Position numbers and translations under genes: made by a program. The notes under the pieces were generated by a model, which did not search any database, was not told the origin of the DNA, and saw nothing but the letters and a program-made list of their open reading frames with translations. 64,000 nt of DNA from DATCRE01 sp964235605 (GTDB lineage: Bacteria > Bacteroidota > Bacteroidia > Cytophagales > Cyclobacteriaceae): contig CAXSCR010000001.1 of assembly GCA_964235605.1 (NCBI GenBank), positions 124,001 through 188,000 on the forward strand. The letters are read 5' to 3'. Positions 1-8,584 of the stretch are shown here, piece by piece (positions within the stretch are counted from its first letter, which is position 1; each line of letters starts with the position of its first letter).

Positions 1-1107
1 GGCTTCGCGCCTTGAACACATACCACTGTTAGCTATGTACTTATTTAGCCTGATGATATCAGTATCTAAATTTGGTGCTACGGTTTTAGATGATGTTTTA
101 CTAAATTTTCTAGGGTATATAAATGGTTTTTCCCCTCCTTCCGAATTTTCTTCCTTACGGGATGTAGGCTTATCATATTCTCTCTTATAGGGAAGTCCGA
201 AAGATGCACCTCTTGATTTTCTTCCTGTTTCTTCACCTTCCGGTGTTTCTTCATTACTTCCTGAAGACCGCTCTTGAGGTTTATCGAATTTCTTGTATGG
301 CTTTTCTGTACTCGAAAATCCCCCCGGTCTTTTCTTTAAGGAATCGTCCGCTTTACCCGGTCTATCAAATTTGGGTTTATCAGAATCGAAAGATCTTGGT
401 ATTCTTTTGCCTGATGCACTCTCTTCTCTCGAAGGTCTGTCAAATGCCTTATCTGATTTTTTAAACGGTCTGTCTGTTGAACTTTTCGAAGAACCAAAAG
501 ATCTTGGCGCTCTCTTCTCTGAAGCGTTATCGTCTCTACCTGATCTATCAAAAGGCTTGTCAAACTTCTTATAAGGTCTTTCGGATGAGCTTCTAGAAGA
601 AGAGCCAAAAGATCTTGAACCTCTTTTCTCTGAGTTGTTGTCTTCTCTGCCTTTTTTGTCGAAAGGTTTATCGAATTTCTTGTATGGTGGCTTTTCAGAG
701 TTTCTAGAACCAAAAGATTTTGGCTCTCTTTGTTCAGATGAAGAGTTTTCATCCCTCCGTGTCGACTTTCCAAAAGGCTTATCAAATTTCTTGTAAGGAC
801 GATCAGATGATGAACCTCCTCCTCTTGGAGCACTTGAAAATGGTCTGTTGCTTGAGTCTGAGTTTTCGCCAGGCTTGCGGAAAGAAGGTTTCGAAGATGA
901 ATTTCTATCAAATTTCTTGTACGGCCTTTCTTCTCTAGGTCCTGAAGAAGATCTTTCTCCTCTTCCGGAAGTGCGAGAGTCGCTCTTATCAGATTTTTTG
1001 TAAGGCCTATCAGTAGACTTTCCTTTACCAGAAAATGATTTGCCTGCGTTTGATCGGCCACTTCTGCGACCGCCGCTAGAAGATTCGGAAGAATTACGCT
1101 TGGCCAT
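1..1107 (-). CDS. rluB: RluB-type rRNA pseudouridine synthase, N-terminal part (runs off the window)
   Basis: The frame is open for 369 codons from ATG 1107 to the window edge, so the catalytic domain lies outside. Only the last residues seen are recognisable: IRLNKYIANSGMCSRREA is the beginning of the S4 RNA-binding domain of the RluB/RsuA pseudouridine synthases, which modify rRNA. The preceding roughly 350 residues are a low-complexity tail rich in Ser, Arg, Lys and Asp, built on repeated RPYKKFDKPFD units. Such basic tails are known on Bacteroidota RluB homologues; a role in RNA binding is inference. The start codon overlaps the end of scpB by 14 bases, so the two are probably co-transcribed, an order common in this phylum. 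The exact subfamily cannot be proven without the catalytic half. Confidence 0.85.
   Translation of the reverse strand, partial: MAKRNSSESSSGGRRSGRSNAGKSFSGKGKSTDRPYKKSDKSDSRTSGRGERSSSGPREERPYKKFDRNSSSKPSFRKPGENSDSSNRPFSSAPRGGGSSSDRPYKKFDKPFGKSTRRDENSSSEQREPKSFGSRNSEKPPYKKFDKPFDKKGREDNNSEKRGSRSFGSSSRSSSERPYKKFDKPFDRSGRDDNASEKRAPRSFGSSKSSTDRPFKKSDKAFDRPSREESASGKRIPRSFDSDKPKFDRPGKADDSLKKRPGGFSSTEKPYKKFDKPQERSSGSNEETPEGEETGRKSRGASFGLPYKREYDKPTSRKEENSEGGEKPFIYPRKFSKTSSKTVAPNLDTDIIRLNKYIANSGMCSRREA
160..1008 (-). repeat. Degenerate tandem repeats encoding RPYKKFDKPFD units
   Basis: Within the tail of the pseudouridine synthase, about eight units of roughly 36 residues (about 108 bases) recur. Each begins with (R/K)PYKKFDKPFD or a variant and continues with a Ser/Arg/Glu-rich linker, often containing SEKRxxRSFGSS. 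Units between about 470 and 800 are the most alike; those at both ends are decayed. Copy number probably varies between strains by slippage, which is inference. Confidence 0.75.
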
Positions 1108-1678
1108 CTGTATCTTTTGATTCTGGGCTATCGCCAATTGTATTTACTTCCGATGAAAAATCTTTTGGTATCGGTAATTCCATAAGATCATTAATACCAA
1201 AATATTCCATAAACTTTTGAGTCGTTCCGTAGAGCATAGGTCGGCCAATAGTTTCAGCCTTGCCTGTAATTTCAATTAATCCTTTATCCAACAGCTTCTG
1301 CACAGCATAATCGCAGTTTACACCCCGTATGTTCTCAATTTCTGTTTTGGATATAGGTTGTTTATAAGCAATAATAGATAAGGTCTCCATTGCTGATGTT
1401 GACAATCTTTTTTTTGATTGCTGCTTTAGCATAATGCTTATGCTAGCCTGATAAGCAGGTTTAGTCAGAAATTGATACCCTCCAGCCGCTCTGTTTAGCT
1501 GAAAGGAAAATTCTTCTGCCTGCATTTTATCATCTATTCGCTGAACAGCGGCCTGAATATCTTCTTCTGGAACGTCTGCATTGAACATTTCAGAAAGACA
1601 TGCTTTTATATCAACTAACTTTATAGGGTTAGGTGAACAAAAGATCAATGCTTCGATGTGATTCTGTAAAAAATCCAA
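1094..1678 (-). CDS. scpB: Segregation and condensation protein B (ScpB)
   Basis: ScpB is a kleisin-associated subunit of the SMC-ScpA-ScpB complex, which compacts and separates newly replicated chromosomes. The 194-residue length is normal. The protein has the two winged-helix domains of the family. The central stretch RLSTSAMETLSIIAYKQPIS, followed by IRGVNCDYAVQKLLDKGLI and GRPMLYGTT, is the family signature. The C-terminal 30 residues are acidic and variable. The stop codon overlaps the start of the downstream pseudouridine synthase by 14 bases. A TAACTTTG -7 element lies just upstream. scpA is not in the window. Confidence 0.95.
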   Translation of the reverse strand: MDFLQNHIEALIFCSPNPIKLVDIKACLSEMFNADVPEEDIQAAVQRIDDKMQAEEFSFQLNRAAGGYQFLTKPAYQASISIMLKQQSKKRLSTSAMETLSIIAYKQPISKTEIENIRGVNCDYAVQKLLDKGLIEITGKAETIGRPMLYGTTQKFMEYFGINDLMELPIPKDFSSEVNTIGDSPESKDTDGQA

Positions 1679-1697
1679 ATTAGTTTTTCTTAGTCGG

Positions 1698-1705
1698 CAA
1701 AGTTA
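1698..1705 (-). promoter_or_regulatory. Bacteroidota -7 promoter element for scpB-rluB
   Basis: On the minus strand the sequence reads TAACTTTG, a full match to the Bacteroidota -7 consensus TAnnTTTG, about 20 bases upstream of the scpB ATG. I see no clear -33 TTTG at the usual spacing, so the call rests on the -7 box alone. Confidence 0.45.
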
Positions 1706-1763
1706 TTCAATAATTTCCAACGCACCTACTTCCCAACCTCCACTACTTTGTCGACCGCCAAAA

Positions 1764-2567
1764 TTAATCGTGCTGCATCATTTTAGCCTCAATTGACTGG
1801 GTTGTGTGCGGCACGGCAATTAATCTTTCTTTTGAAATTAATTTACCCGTTACTGAACATATGCCATAAGTGCCATTTTTTATTCTAACCAAGGCATTTT
1901 CCAAGTTCATAATATATTTTTGCTGACGCGCAGCTAGCTGACTAAGATTCTCCTTTTCAGCAGTTTCGGCGCCATCTTCCAAGACTTTTGTATTTCCACC
2001 AGATGTGGCGTCAGTACCTTCGTCATTATTCCTATTTAGCGTTTCTTTCAATATTTTGTACTCATTACGCGCTTTTTCAAGTTTGGCCTTTATTAAGGTT
2101 TCGAATTCCATTAATTCGTCCTCTGAGTAACGGGTTCTATCTTGACTATTCGATGATGGCGTTGCTAATTTATGTGCTATAGGCCGTTGAGTCGGCATTT
2201 GAAAATTGCTCATTTGTGTTGGCCCTGGCTTAATAATCACTGGCGCAGCCTTTACAGAAGAAGAATCGATCTGCATCGTGACACCAGGTACTATTTTACC
2301 CGTTGCCTTTTTAAGTGGAACAGTGGCTTTCTTAAGGGGTGGCGGCGCAACTACTTTGGTAATAGCCTCTATTTTCTTAGCAGGAGCTGCTTTTTTCGCT
2401 ACCACTTTTTTTACGACTTTTTTAGGAGCGGCTTTTTTAGCTACGACCTTTTTTGCAGGAGCTTTCTTTGCTTTAGCCGGTACAGCTTTCTTTGCTTTGG
2501 CTGAAGATTTAGATTTAGCAGCTGCTTTCTTAGCCGATGCTTTTACGGGTTTTTTATTTTTAGCCAT
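1764..2567 (-). CDS. DksA/TraR-family protein with Lys/Ala-rich histone-like N-terminal tail
   Basis: The C-terminal 120 residues carry the DksA/TraR fold: a coiled-coil hairpin and then GTYGICSVTGKLISKERL. DksA proteins bind the RNA polymerase secondary channel and tune initiation, often with ppGpp. Only one of the four zinc-binding cysteines of the classical C4 finger is present, the others being replaced (VTGK, TTQSIEAK); this looks typical of Bacteroidota members. The first 90 residues are Lys/Ala/Val/Pro repeats (AKKAAPKKVVKK style) resembling histone H1 tails and suggesting nucleic-acid binding. I chose ATG 2567 (MAKNKKPVKA) over an in-frame ATG 15 bases upstream because the basic tail begins there. 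Length is 267 residues. A transcriptional role is inferred from family. Confidence 0.85.
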   Translation of the reverse strand: MAKNKKPVKASAKKAAAKSKSSAKAKKAVPAKAKKAPAKKVVAKKAAPKKVVKKVVAKKAAPAKKIEAITKVVAPPPLKKATVPLKKATGKIVPGVTMQIDSSSVKAAPVIIKPGPTQMSNFQMPTQRPIAHKLATPSSNSQDRTRYSEDELMEFETLIKAKLEKARNEYKILKETLNRNNDEGTDATSGGNTKVLEDGAETAEKENLSQLAARQQKYIMNLENALVRIKNGTYGICSVTGKLISKERLIAVPHTTQSIEAKMMQHD

Positions 2568-2887
2568 AAACCAAGTTTCCAATTTTAATAAAGAATGCGC
2601 AAAATTATGTGACCTGGACTAAAACAAAAAATATTACCCAATTAATTCACTCTCTCTTCAAAAGAGATTTCTATATCGGTATTAATTTTTTATAAAACCC
2701 TTAAGAAACTATCTATATGAGTCTTTCATTTACGTCCATGTTAGAACAATGTATGGAGATAAAATAAAAAAGCAACATTTATTTCAATTTTGAATATGTT
2801 TTTTAGTGTTTGATACGAGTGCCACGCGATTTATTCATGCCGACTCGCATCAACAACGAAGTAAATTTCAACCAGGGTGTTTTGCTA
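2568..2887. other. Intergenic region, 320 bp, no gene seen
   Basis: This is an AT-rich stretch between two minus-strand genes. It should hold the promoter of the DksA-like gene. The only structure seen is a short hairpin, TCTCTT-CAA-AAGAGA at 2653-2667, not followed by a run of T on either strand. No ORF, RNA or known riboswitch was recognised. Confidence 0.5.
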
Positions 2888-5485
2888 TTAAAATTCAGTT
2901 ACTATAGCAACACGTTTTCGAAAGGTCTTTACTAAACCCGTAGAATTGAAAATTTCAAATGTTATAACATAATATCCCATGCGAGCTTTAGAGCCATTAT
3001 TTTGGTCCCCATCCCATCTGAAAAAGCCATCCGCACTCAGCAACTCGTTATTCGCTACCTGTTTTATTTCATGGCCTTGTGTGTCATAAATTATTATGTT
3101 CGCCATATAGCCGCCCTGTTCCAACTTGTATTGGATGAGCGTAAAATTTGGTTGTCCATAAACAGGTATAAAAATTTCTGGCTCTACTGTAACTGATTCA
3201 TCCTGCAAAGGCGAACTGCTAACCACATTGGAGTTTCGGTATCCAGGGGTTGCAAATCCCGCGTTGCTGCTTGCTGATTTCCAGTTTTGAATTTCATTGG
3301 TTGATTCGTCGAAACCTAATCTTTCGAGAGAAACACCTTCTTCATCTTTAAGGAAAACAGAATGCATTCCTTCCGAATACGCAAAATAATCTATTACCTG
3401 AGCCTTGTCATCGAGCAAAACCACCGACCCTTCATCATCATTAAAAGACGGTAAATAGTCAACTTCAAGGAAATTTTCTTCATGCGCTGCTACATATTCT
3501 CCTTTCAAAACATTCCCATTTTGCGATAGAACCAAATATGAAAATGGTTTTAAAAGAAAATCTGTTGCTGTTATAACTTTAGAATCTTTAATCTGCTCGT
3601 CTTTCATTGTTGCCAGTGCATAGTTTTTAAGATTGATAAAACTGGAAGAGTTATTATAAATCTCTACGAAGTCAGTTCCGGTAGGGCGTGGGTTAAAGAG
3701 TATTTCATTAACAACAATATCTAAACTATCTGCAGTTCTCGGTAAACCAAAGTCAACCGTATTGAAAGCACTTTCGATAGTATTACCGGCGCAATCATAA
3801 ATTTTTTGAGTAGAAATAGTGTACATGATATTTGCTTGAATATCCTGAACCAGTAAAATATTAATAGTGGTAAGCGACGTGTCTAAAAATTTTGCCGCTG
3901 CAATTTCTGTCTTCGGTTTAACTACAAAGGCACTAAGATCTAGTTGTTTGTTCTCAAGTTTTTCATCGAACTTTAACATTATAATGTTAGCCGAGGTTGG
4001 AATAGCTGACAGAAGTTTTGGACCAATACGATCTGGTCTACTCTCATAAACGGAATTTTGTTTGCCTGGTGTACCACCATTAGCATGTTGTGATGCTAGC
4101 CAGTTATTAATTTCTCCACATATGTTGTTAGGGTCAATTAATTCTAATGACCAGCCGCCCGCTTTCTTATCATCATCTTTATACCAGGTATCAGCATAGT
4201 TTACTGAATCAATTACAACGCCATCTAAACCTTTAATGGTTATTGCATCGCCATTGTTATTCAAGGTTATAAAATTATCTACACCCATTGTAGGGCCAAA
4301 ATTATTTAATGATTCTTTGCCTGCTTGGTCTGCAATTATTAGGTATTCATAAGGAAATAAAATCTTTGACGATAAAGTGCAGTTAGAATTTCCATCACTG
4401 AGTACCCACTCTGAAAGGTCAACGGGATTTGAACTTCTATTGAATAATTCTATATACTCTAATGAAGGAAGGCCTACTTGCGGACTAGGATCAGCAAATA
4501 TTTCAGTTATGATAATGTCTCTATAAGCTACAGCCTCTGCGTGAAAGGAAACAAAATTCTTCTCTGTCGCTATCATAGTATTACCGGCCGCATCTTTGAC
4601 TCCGGATATATAAAGCAAGCATTCAATTCGGTTTAAAAAATCTTTTGAAAATGCTAGGCGCACGGTTTTACGATCTGGAAAAAGCGCTGCGCTCACAGGG
4701 TTGCCTAATCCATTATTAACATCATAATTTGCAAGTACCACTGCTGACATGCTATCCAGACTTTCAGAAAATTTTACATCTAATTGGTTATGAGAAATCA
4801 CTTTTACATCTTCCAATTCTGGAGAAATGATATCTATGAAAGAGCTACCTGTTACAGTAATATCGTCAAAATAAAATTTTTCTGATCGTGAAGCAGTGTA
4901 CTTACAGGAAAGACCAAAAAATGAGCATGATAGATACGTATTATCAATAACACTTCCTTCTAGCGCATACTCACCCTTTGCTCCTACATCTGAATATAAG
5001 TGCCAGTTTCCTACATCATCACGTAACACTTTGATTTTGACACTTACTTTAGAGAAATCTAATCGCTTATCAAGGCCATCAATTATTTTAATTTCTGTAA
5101 TGCCTTCTTGTCTGTACAAGCTAACTTCATCGGTACTCTGTCCGATTTTTACAAAATAGCCATTGAGCGAATTAGAAAGGTCAGGCTGATCAGATATAAG
5201 GTAAATTTTGCTAAAGTTTGTACTTGATGGGTTAAAGTCCATTCGTATTAAAACTTCCCAACTAGCGTTATTCACAGCCGTGCTTTGTGTTGACATAAAA
5301 GCTGTTGAAGTTATGCCTTGAGCAGTTAACTTCAATTGCCCATCCAGAACTGCAAATTTGCTTTCGTCACCATGCCATGATGGTGCATTTGTGAAATCTG
5401 CATCAGAAAACGTTTCTTCAATTTGACAATAGCAATTATGCCAATTAACAATTGTTAGGAGAGAGAGGGCTAAAAAAATCTTCAC
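2888..5485 (-). CDS. Large secreted protein with two lamin-tail domains and Ig-like domains
   Basis: This is an 865-residue exported protein. It starts with a signal peptide (MKIFLALSLLTIVNWHNCYC). Residues about 20-210 look like a concanavalin-like beta-sandwich. Two lamin-tail domains follow, near residues 320-430 (IIITEIFADPSP, then YIELFN) and 585-700 (IVVNEILFNPRP, then FVEIYN). Each is preceded by a Big_5-like Ig segment. The end (about 760-865) resembles the FlgD-type Ig or propeptide-like tails of Bacteroidota surface proteins (FFRWDGDQNNGSKARMGYY). Lamin-tail domains occur in many secreted Bacteroidota proteins, sometimes with nucleases, but I see no nuclease motif. It is probably a surface or adhesive protein; substrate unknown. 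It is divergent from asd with 74 bases between them. Confidence 0.75.
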   Translation of the reverse strand: MKIFLALSLLTIVNWHNCYCQIEETFSDADFTNAPSWHGDESKFAVLDGQLKLTAQGITSTAFMSTQSTAVNNASWEVLIRMDFNPSSTNFSKIYLISDQPDLSNSLNGYFVKIGQSTDEVSLYRQEGITEIKIIDGLDKRLDFSKVSVKIKVLRDDVGNWHLYSDVGAKGEYALEGSVIDNTYLSCSFFGLSCKYTASRSEKFYFDDITVTGSSFIDIISPELEDVKVISHNQLDVKFSESLDSMSAVVLANYDVNNGLGNPVSAALFPDRKTVRLAFSKDFLNRIECLLYISGVKDAAGNTMIATEKNFVSFHAEAVAYRDIIITEIFADPSPQVGLPSLEYIELFNRSSNPVDLSEWVLSDGNSNCTLSSKILFPYEYLIIADQAGKESLNNFGPTMGVDNFITLNNNGDAITIKGLDGVVIDSVNYADTWYKDDDKKAGGWSLELIDPNNICGEINNWLASQHANGGTPGKQNSVYESRPDRIGPKLLSAIPTSANIIMLKFDEKLENKQLDLSAFVVKPKTEIAAAKFLDTSLTTINILLVQDIQANIMYTISTQKIYDCAGNTIESAFNTVDFGLPRTADSLDIVVNEILFNPRPTGTDFVEIYNNSSSFINLKNYALATMKDEQIKDSKVITATDFLLKPFSYLVLSQNGNVLKGEYVAAHEENFLEVDYLPSFNDDEGSVVLLDDKAQVIDYFAYSEGMHSVFLKDEEGVSLERLGFDESTNEIQNWKSASSNAGFATPGYRNSNVVSSSPLQDESVTVEPEIFIPVYGQPNFTLIQYKLEQGGYMANIIIYDTQGHEIKQVANNELLSADGFFRWDGDQNNGSKARMGYYVITFEIFNSTGLVKTFRKRVAIVTEF

Positions 5486-5517
5486 GTAAATTGAGGATTA
5501 ATGAATTATGCTGAATT

Positions 5518-5534
5518 CAAAATTAGTAATTTTG
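5518..5534. promoter_or_regulatory. Back-to-back -7 elements for asd and the lamin-tail gene
   Basis: TAATTTTG occurs on the plus strand at 5527-5534 (reading toward asd) and again on the minus strand at 5518-5525 (reading toward the lamin-tail gene). Both match TAnnTTTG exactly and lie 25 to 33 bases from the start codons. The -33 boxes are weak on both sides. With such close divergent elements, polymerase binding at one probably excludes the other. Confidence 0.5.
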
Positions 5535-5559
5535 CACCGCTTTTAAACTAAAGATAGAA

Positions 5560-6552
5560 ATGAAACTCGCAGTTGTAGGTGCCACCGGTCTAGTTGGCAA
5601 TGAAGTTTTGAAAGTTCTGGAAGAACGGAGCTTTCCATTTGATGATTTGTATTTGGTAGCTTCTGCCAAATCTGTAGGCCAAACAATTACTTTTAAGGGA
5701 AAGAACTACACTGTTAAGAGCATTGAAGAAGTTTGCAAATTAGCGCCAGATGTAGCTATTTTTTCAGCAGGCGGGGGAACTTCTTTAGAATGGGCACCAA
5801 AATTTGCAGAAGCCGGAAGTATTGTAATTGATAATTCTTCAGCTTGGCGTATGGATCCAACCAAAAAATTAATCGTTCCAGAAATCAACGGTAATGTATT
5901 GGGCATCGATGATCGCATCATTGCAAATCCAAATTGCTCTACTATTCAAATGGTTTTAGCGCTTGCGCCATTGCATGTGAAGTATAAATTGAAAAGAATT
6001 GTTGTTTCTACGTACCAATCTGTAACAGGAACTGGTAAAGATGCCGTACAACAAATGATGGATGAACGCCAAGGTATTAAAGGTCCAAAAGTTTATCCGC
6101 ATACGATAGACATGAACGTTTTGCCACACATTGACTCATTCCTTGACAATGGTTATACCAAAGAGGAAATGAAAATGGTACACGAAACACGTAAAATTTT
6201 GGGTGATAAAAACATTGGCATTACATCAACTACTGTACGTGTTCCAACCATAGGTGGTCACTCAGAAGCTGTAAACGCAGAATTCTACGAAGATTTTAAT
6301 CTAAGCGAAGTTCGTTCAGTACTTGCTAGCACACCAGGTGTAATTGTACAAGACGATCCAAAAAATAACATTTATCCTATGCCTATCAATTCGAAAAACC
6401 GTGATGAGGTATTTGTTGGTAGATTGCGTAAAGATGAATCTCAACCAAATACATTAAATATGTGGATCGTGGCTGATAATCTTCGCAAAGGAGCAGCTAC
6501 CAACGCAGTTCAGATTGCTGAATTTATGCTAGAAAAAAGCTTAGTCAACTAA
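5560..6552 (+). CDS. asd: Aspartate-semialdehyde dehydrogenase
   Basis: Converts aspartyl-4-phosphate to aspartate-4-semialdehyde with NADPH, the branch point to lysine, diaminopimelate, threonine and methionine. The N-terminus has the nucleotide-binding GATGLVGNEVLKVL. The catalytic cysteine is in NPNCSTIQM (Cys126) and the active-site histidine in GGHSEAV (His234). The 330-residue length is normal. The gene stands alone between divergent and convergent neighbours and ends at a strong bidirectional terminator. A -7 element lies 26 bases upstream of the ATG. Confidence 0.96.
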   Translation: MKLAVVGATGLVGNEVLKVLEERSFPFDDLYLVASAKSVGQTITFKGKNYTVKSIEEVCKLAPDVAIFSAGGGTSLEWAPKFAEAGSIVIDNSSAWRMDPTKKLIVPEINGNVLGIDDRIIANPNCSTIQMVLALAPLHVKYKLKRIVVSTYQSVTGTGKDAVQQMMDERQGIKGPKVYPHTIDMNVLPHIDSFLDNGYTKEEMKMVHETRKILGDKNIGITSTTVRVPTIGGHSEAVNAEFYEDFNLSEVRSVLASTPGVIVQDDPKNNIYPMPINSKNRDEVFVGRLRKDESQPNTLNMWIVADNLRKGAATNAVQIAEFMLEKSLVN

Positions 6553-6583
6553 TTATTAAGCGTATTAATAGCGAAAGATTGGT

Positions 6584-6620
6584 AAGTCTGACCTTGCAGC
6601 TTACCGGCGAGGTCAGACTT
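6584..6620. terminator. Bidirectional terminator between asd and the flavoprotein gene
   Basis: An 11-bp perfect inverted repeat, AAGTCTGACCT (6584-6594) and AGGTCAGACTT (6610-6620), is separated by a 15-base loop. It lies between two convergent genes and ends 3 bases before the stop codon of the minus-strand gene. T-rich sequence follows on the plus strand (ATTTATT), so it could serve both genes. Confidence 0.75.
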
Positions 6621-6622
6621 AT

Positions 6623-7852
6623 TTATTCTGCGATGGCTGAGGCTGCTATATAAGCGGTTGTCCATGCAGCTTGGAAGTTAAAACCACCTGTTTCACCATC
6701 TATGTTTAATACCTCTCCTGCGAAGAATAAATTTTTTATTTTTTTACTTTCCATGCGATCAAGATCAATTTCATTAAGATCTAGACCACCGCAGGTTACA
6801 AACTCATCTTTAAAAGTTGTTTTACCTTTTATCTGAAATGGACAACGGATGATGAGTTCGATTAATTTATTCATATTCTTTTGCTGAAGTTCTGCCCAGA
6901 TCTTGTGTTCTTCAATCGAAGACATTTCACATAGCCGTTGCCATAATCTTATAGGTAATTCAAATAAGGAATTAGTCACAACTTTTTGTTTGCTCCTTAA
7001 TTTTTTATGCGCTGCTATTTGCTCACGAAAGGTTTCCTCTTGCACTTTACCAATCCAACTTACCAATGCGGTGAATTGATAATTGACTCCATGAAGATAT
7101 TCAGCCGCCCACGCTGAAAGTTTTATCACACCCGGCCCACTGAGTCCCCAATGCGTTATAAGTAACGCACCAACTTGTGAAAATTTAGTCCCAGCAATTT
7201 TAACTTCTGCATTTGGAACAGCTACACCCATTAAATCCTTAAATTCTTTTAGTGAATCATTAAATGTAAATAGCGATGGAATAGGTGTCTTAATGGTATG
7301 GCCCAATGCTGAAATAAAATCATATGCTCTAGGATTTGCATGTCCTCCAGAAGCTATTAATACTTTCTTTGTACTATATATTTTTTCTTGTTGGCAAGTA
7401 ATGTTGAAAGTATTATCTACGGATTCAATTCTCAAAACAGGAGTGTTAATCTCTATCTGGATATTATTTTTCCTAACTTCATTTAAAAAGCAGTCTATAA
7501 TTGTTTGCGAATTGTTAGATATAGGAAACATACGTCCATCAGGTTCAGATTTAAGTTTAACACCTTTAGATTCAAACCAAGAAACCGTATGACTAGCATG
7601 AAAATTCTTAAACAGCTGCTTAAGTGGTTTTTGACCTCTTGGGTAATGGTGAGATAAACCAATGGGCTCAAAGCAATTATGTGTAACGTTACACCTTCCT
7701 CCACCCGATACTTTAACTTTCGTTAACAGCTTTGTTGATTTTTCAAGGATCAAAATTCTTTGGTCTGGTTTTTTCTCATAAGACTGTATAGCACCGAAAA
7801 AACCTGCTGCACCTCCGCCAATTACAATAAGGTCATATATATTATAACTCAT
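6623..7852 (-). CDS. HI0933/YhiN-family FAD-dependent oxidoreductase
   Basis: A flavoprotein of the HI0933 (BaiN/YhiN) family, 409 residues. The N-terminal Rossmann motif is VIGGGAAGFFGA. The family signature KVSGGGRCNVTH follows at about residues 47-58. The C-terminus carries FAGEVLNIDGETGGFNFQAA, the second FAD-contacting segment. Members are annotated as NAD(P)/FAD-dependent oxidoreductases or aminoacetone oxidases; the physiological substrate is generally not established and cannot be told here. It is convergent with asd across a shared terminator and divergent from the LAB_N membrane gene with 90 bases between. Confidence 0.88.
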   Translation of the reverse strand: MSYNIYDLIVIGGGAAGFFGAIQSYEKKPDQRILILEKSTKLLTKVKVSGGGRCNVTHNCFEPIGLSHHYPRGQKPLKQLFKNFHASHTVSWFESKGVKLKSEPDGRMFPISNNSQTIIDCFLNEVRKNNIQIEINTPVLRIESVDNTFNITCQQEKIYSTKKVLIASGGHANPRAYDFISALGHTIKTPIPSLFTFNDSLKEFKDLMGVAVPNAEVKIAGTKFSQVGALLITHWGLSGPGVIKLSAWAAEYLHGVNYQFTALVSWIGKVQEETFREQIAAHKKLRSKQKVVTNSLFELPIRLWQRLCEMSSIEEHKIWAELQQKNMNKLIELIIRCPFQIKGKTTFKDEFVTCGGLDLNEIDLDRMESKKIKNLFFAGEVLNIDGETGGFNFQAAWTTAYIAASAIAE

Positions 7853-7942
7853 TGGCGTAAAATTAATTCTTTGTCAATCGATTGCAGGCTTGATTTAATT
7901 ATTATCAACAATGCTCTCATTTTTTTTGATTTTCTTTGCACT

Positions 7943-8581
7943 ATGTTAGAGTTCGCAGCTAAATATTGGATATACGGTGTAGGGTTTTTCTCCCAAGGCC
8001 TGTTCGGTATACGCATGCTTATACAATGGTATCTATCAGAAAAAGAAGGTAAAATTGTTTCTCCTGTTATATTTTGGCAAATTAGCATTGTTGCCAATTT
8101 CCTCTTCCTAGTATACGGACTTCTTCAAAATGATTTTATTATTATTCTCGGACAAGCTCTAGCGTATATCATTACGGTAAGAAATTTACAGCTTGATGGG
8201 GCATGGACACCAATGCCTTTATCGTTTAGAATAAGTGCTATTGTTTTACCCATTATTTCGTTCGCCTGGTTATTTATTCAACCATCTGGTTTGCCTATTG
8301 GGCTCAGCTTTCGTGAATTTTTAAAACCTGTATTTTTTATTGGCGCAGTTGGGCAATTACTTTTGAACTTCCGTTTTCTATATCAATGGTATTATGCTGA
8401 AAAGATGAAAACATCTGTTCTGCCTTTGGGATTTTGGACAATGACCGCTATAGGATCTGTGCTCGTTGTTGTATACGCAGTGTATTATTTTGAACCTGTA
8501 CTTTTGTTTGCACAAGGGTTAGGTCTTGTTGCTTCGCTCCGTAATATTCAATTGCATTTCAAGGCAAAACAAGTTGATTGA
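7943..8581 (+). CDS. Lipid-A-biosynthesis N-terminal (LAB_N) domain membrane protein, duplicated
   Basis: Six or more hydrophobic segments in 212 residues form two copies of the LAB_N domain. The first has GLFGIRMLIQWYLSEKEGK and ends in TVRNLQL. The second has LLLNFRFLYQWYYAEKMKT and ends in SLRNIQL. The domain is found at the N-terminus of lipid A biosynthesis proteins and alone in Bacteroidota; its function is not defined, though the link to cell-envelope lipids is established by association. I chose ATG 7943 because translation from further upstream would run into the divergent flavoprotein gene and add a non-conserved AT-rich stretch. The next gene starts three bases after its stop. Confidence 0.82.
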   Translation: MLEFAAKYWIYGVGFFSQGLFGIRMLIQWYLSEKEGKIVSPVIFWQISIVANFLFLVYGLLQNDFIIILGQALAYIITVRNLQLDGAWTPMPLSFRISAIVLPIISFAWLFIQPSGLPIGLSFREFLKPVFFIGAVGQLLLNFRFLYQWYYAEKMKTSVLPLGFWTMTAIGSVLVVVYAVYYFEPVLLFAQGLGLVASLRNIQLHFKAKQVD

Positions 8582-8584
8582 TTT

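Noticed and set aside
204..574. Plus-strand ORFs in the first 600 bases
   Set aside because: They are antisense shadows of the low-complexity repeat tail; they have no recognisable protein features.
336..1061. A 241-codon minus-strand ORF beginning MADQTQANHF
   Set aside because: It is the wrong frame of the repeat region. The true frame starts at 1107, is open to the window edge and leads into the S4 domain.
2653..2667. Hairpin as a terminator in the 2.6-2.9 kb gap
   Set aside because: A 6-bp AT-rich stem with no T run on either strand is too weak to call.
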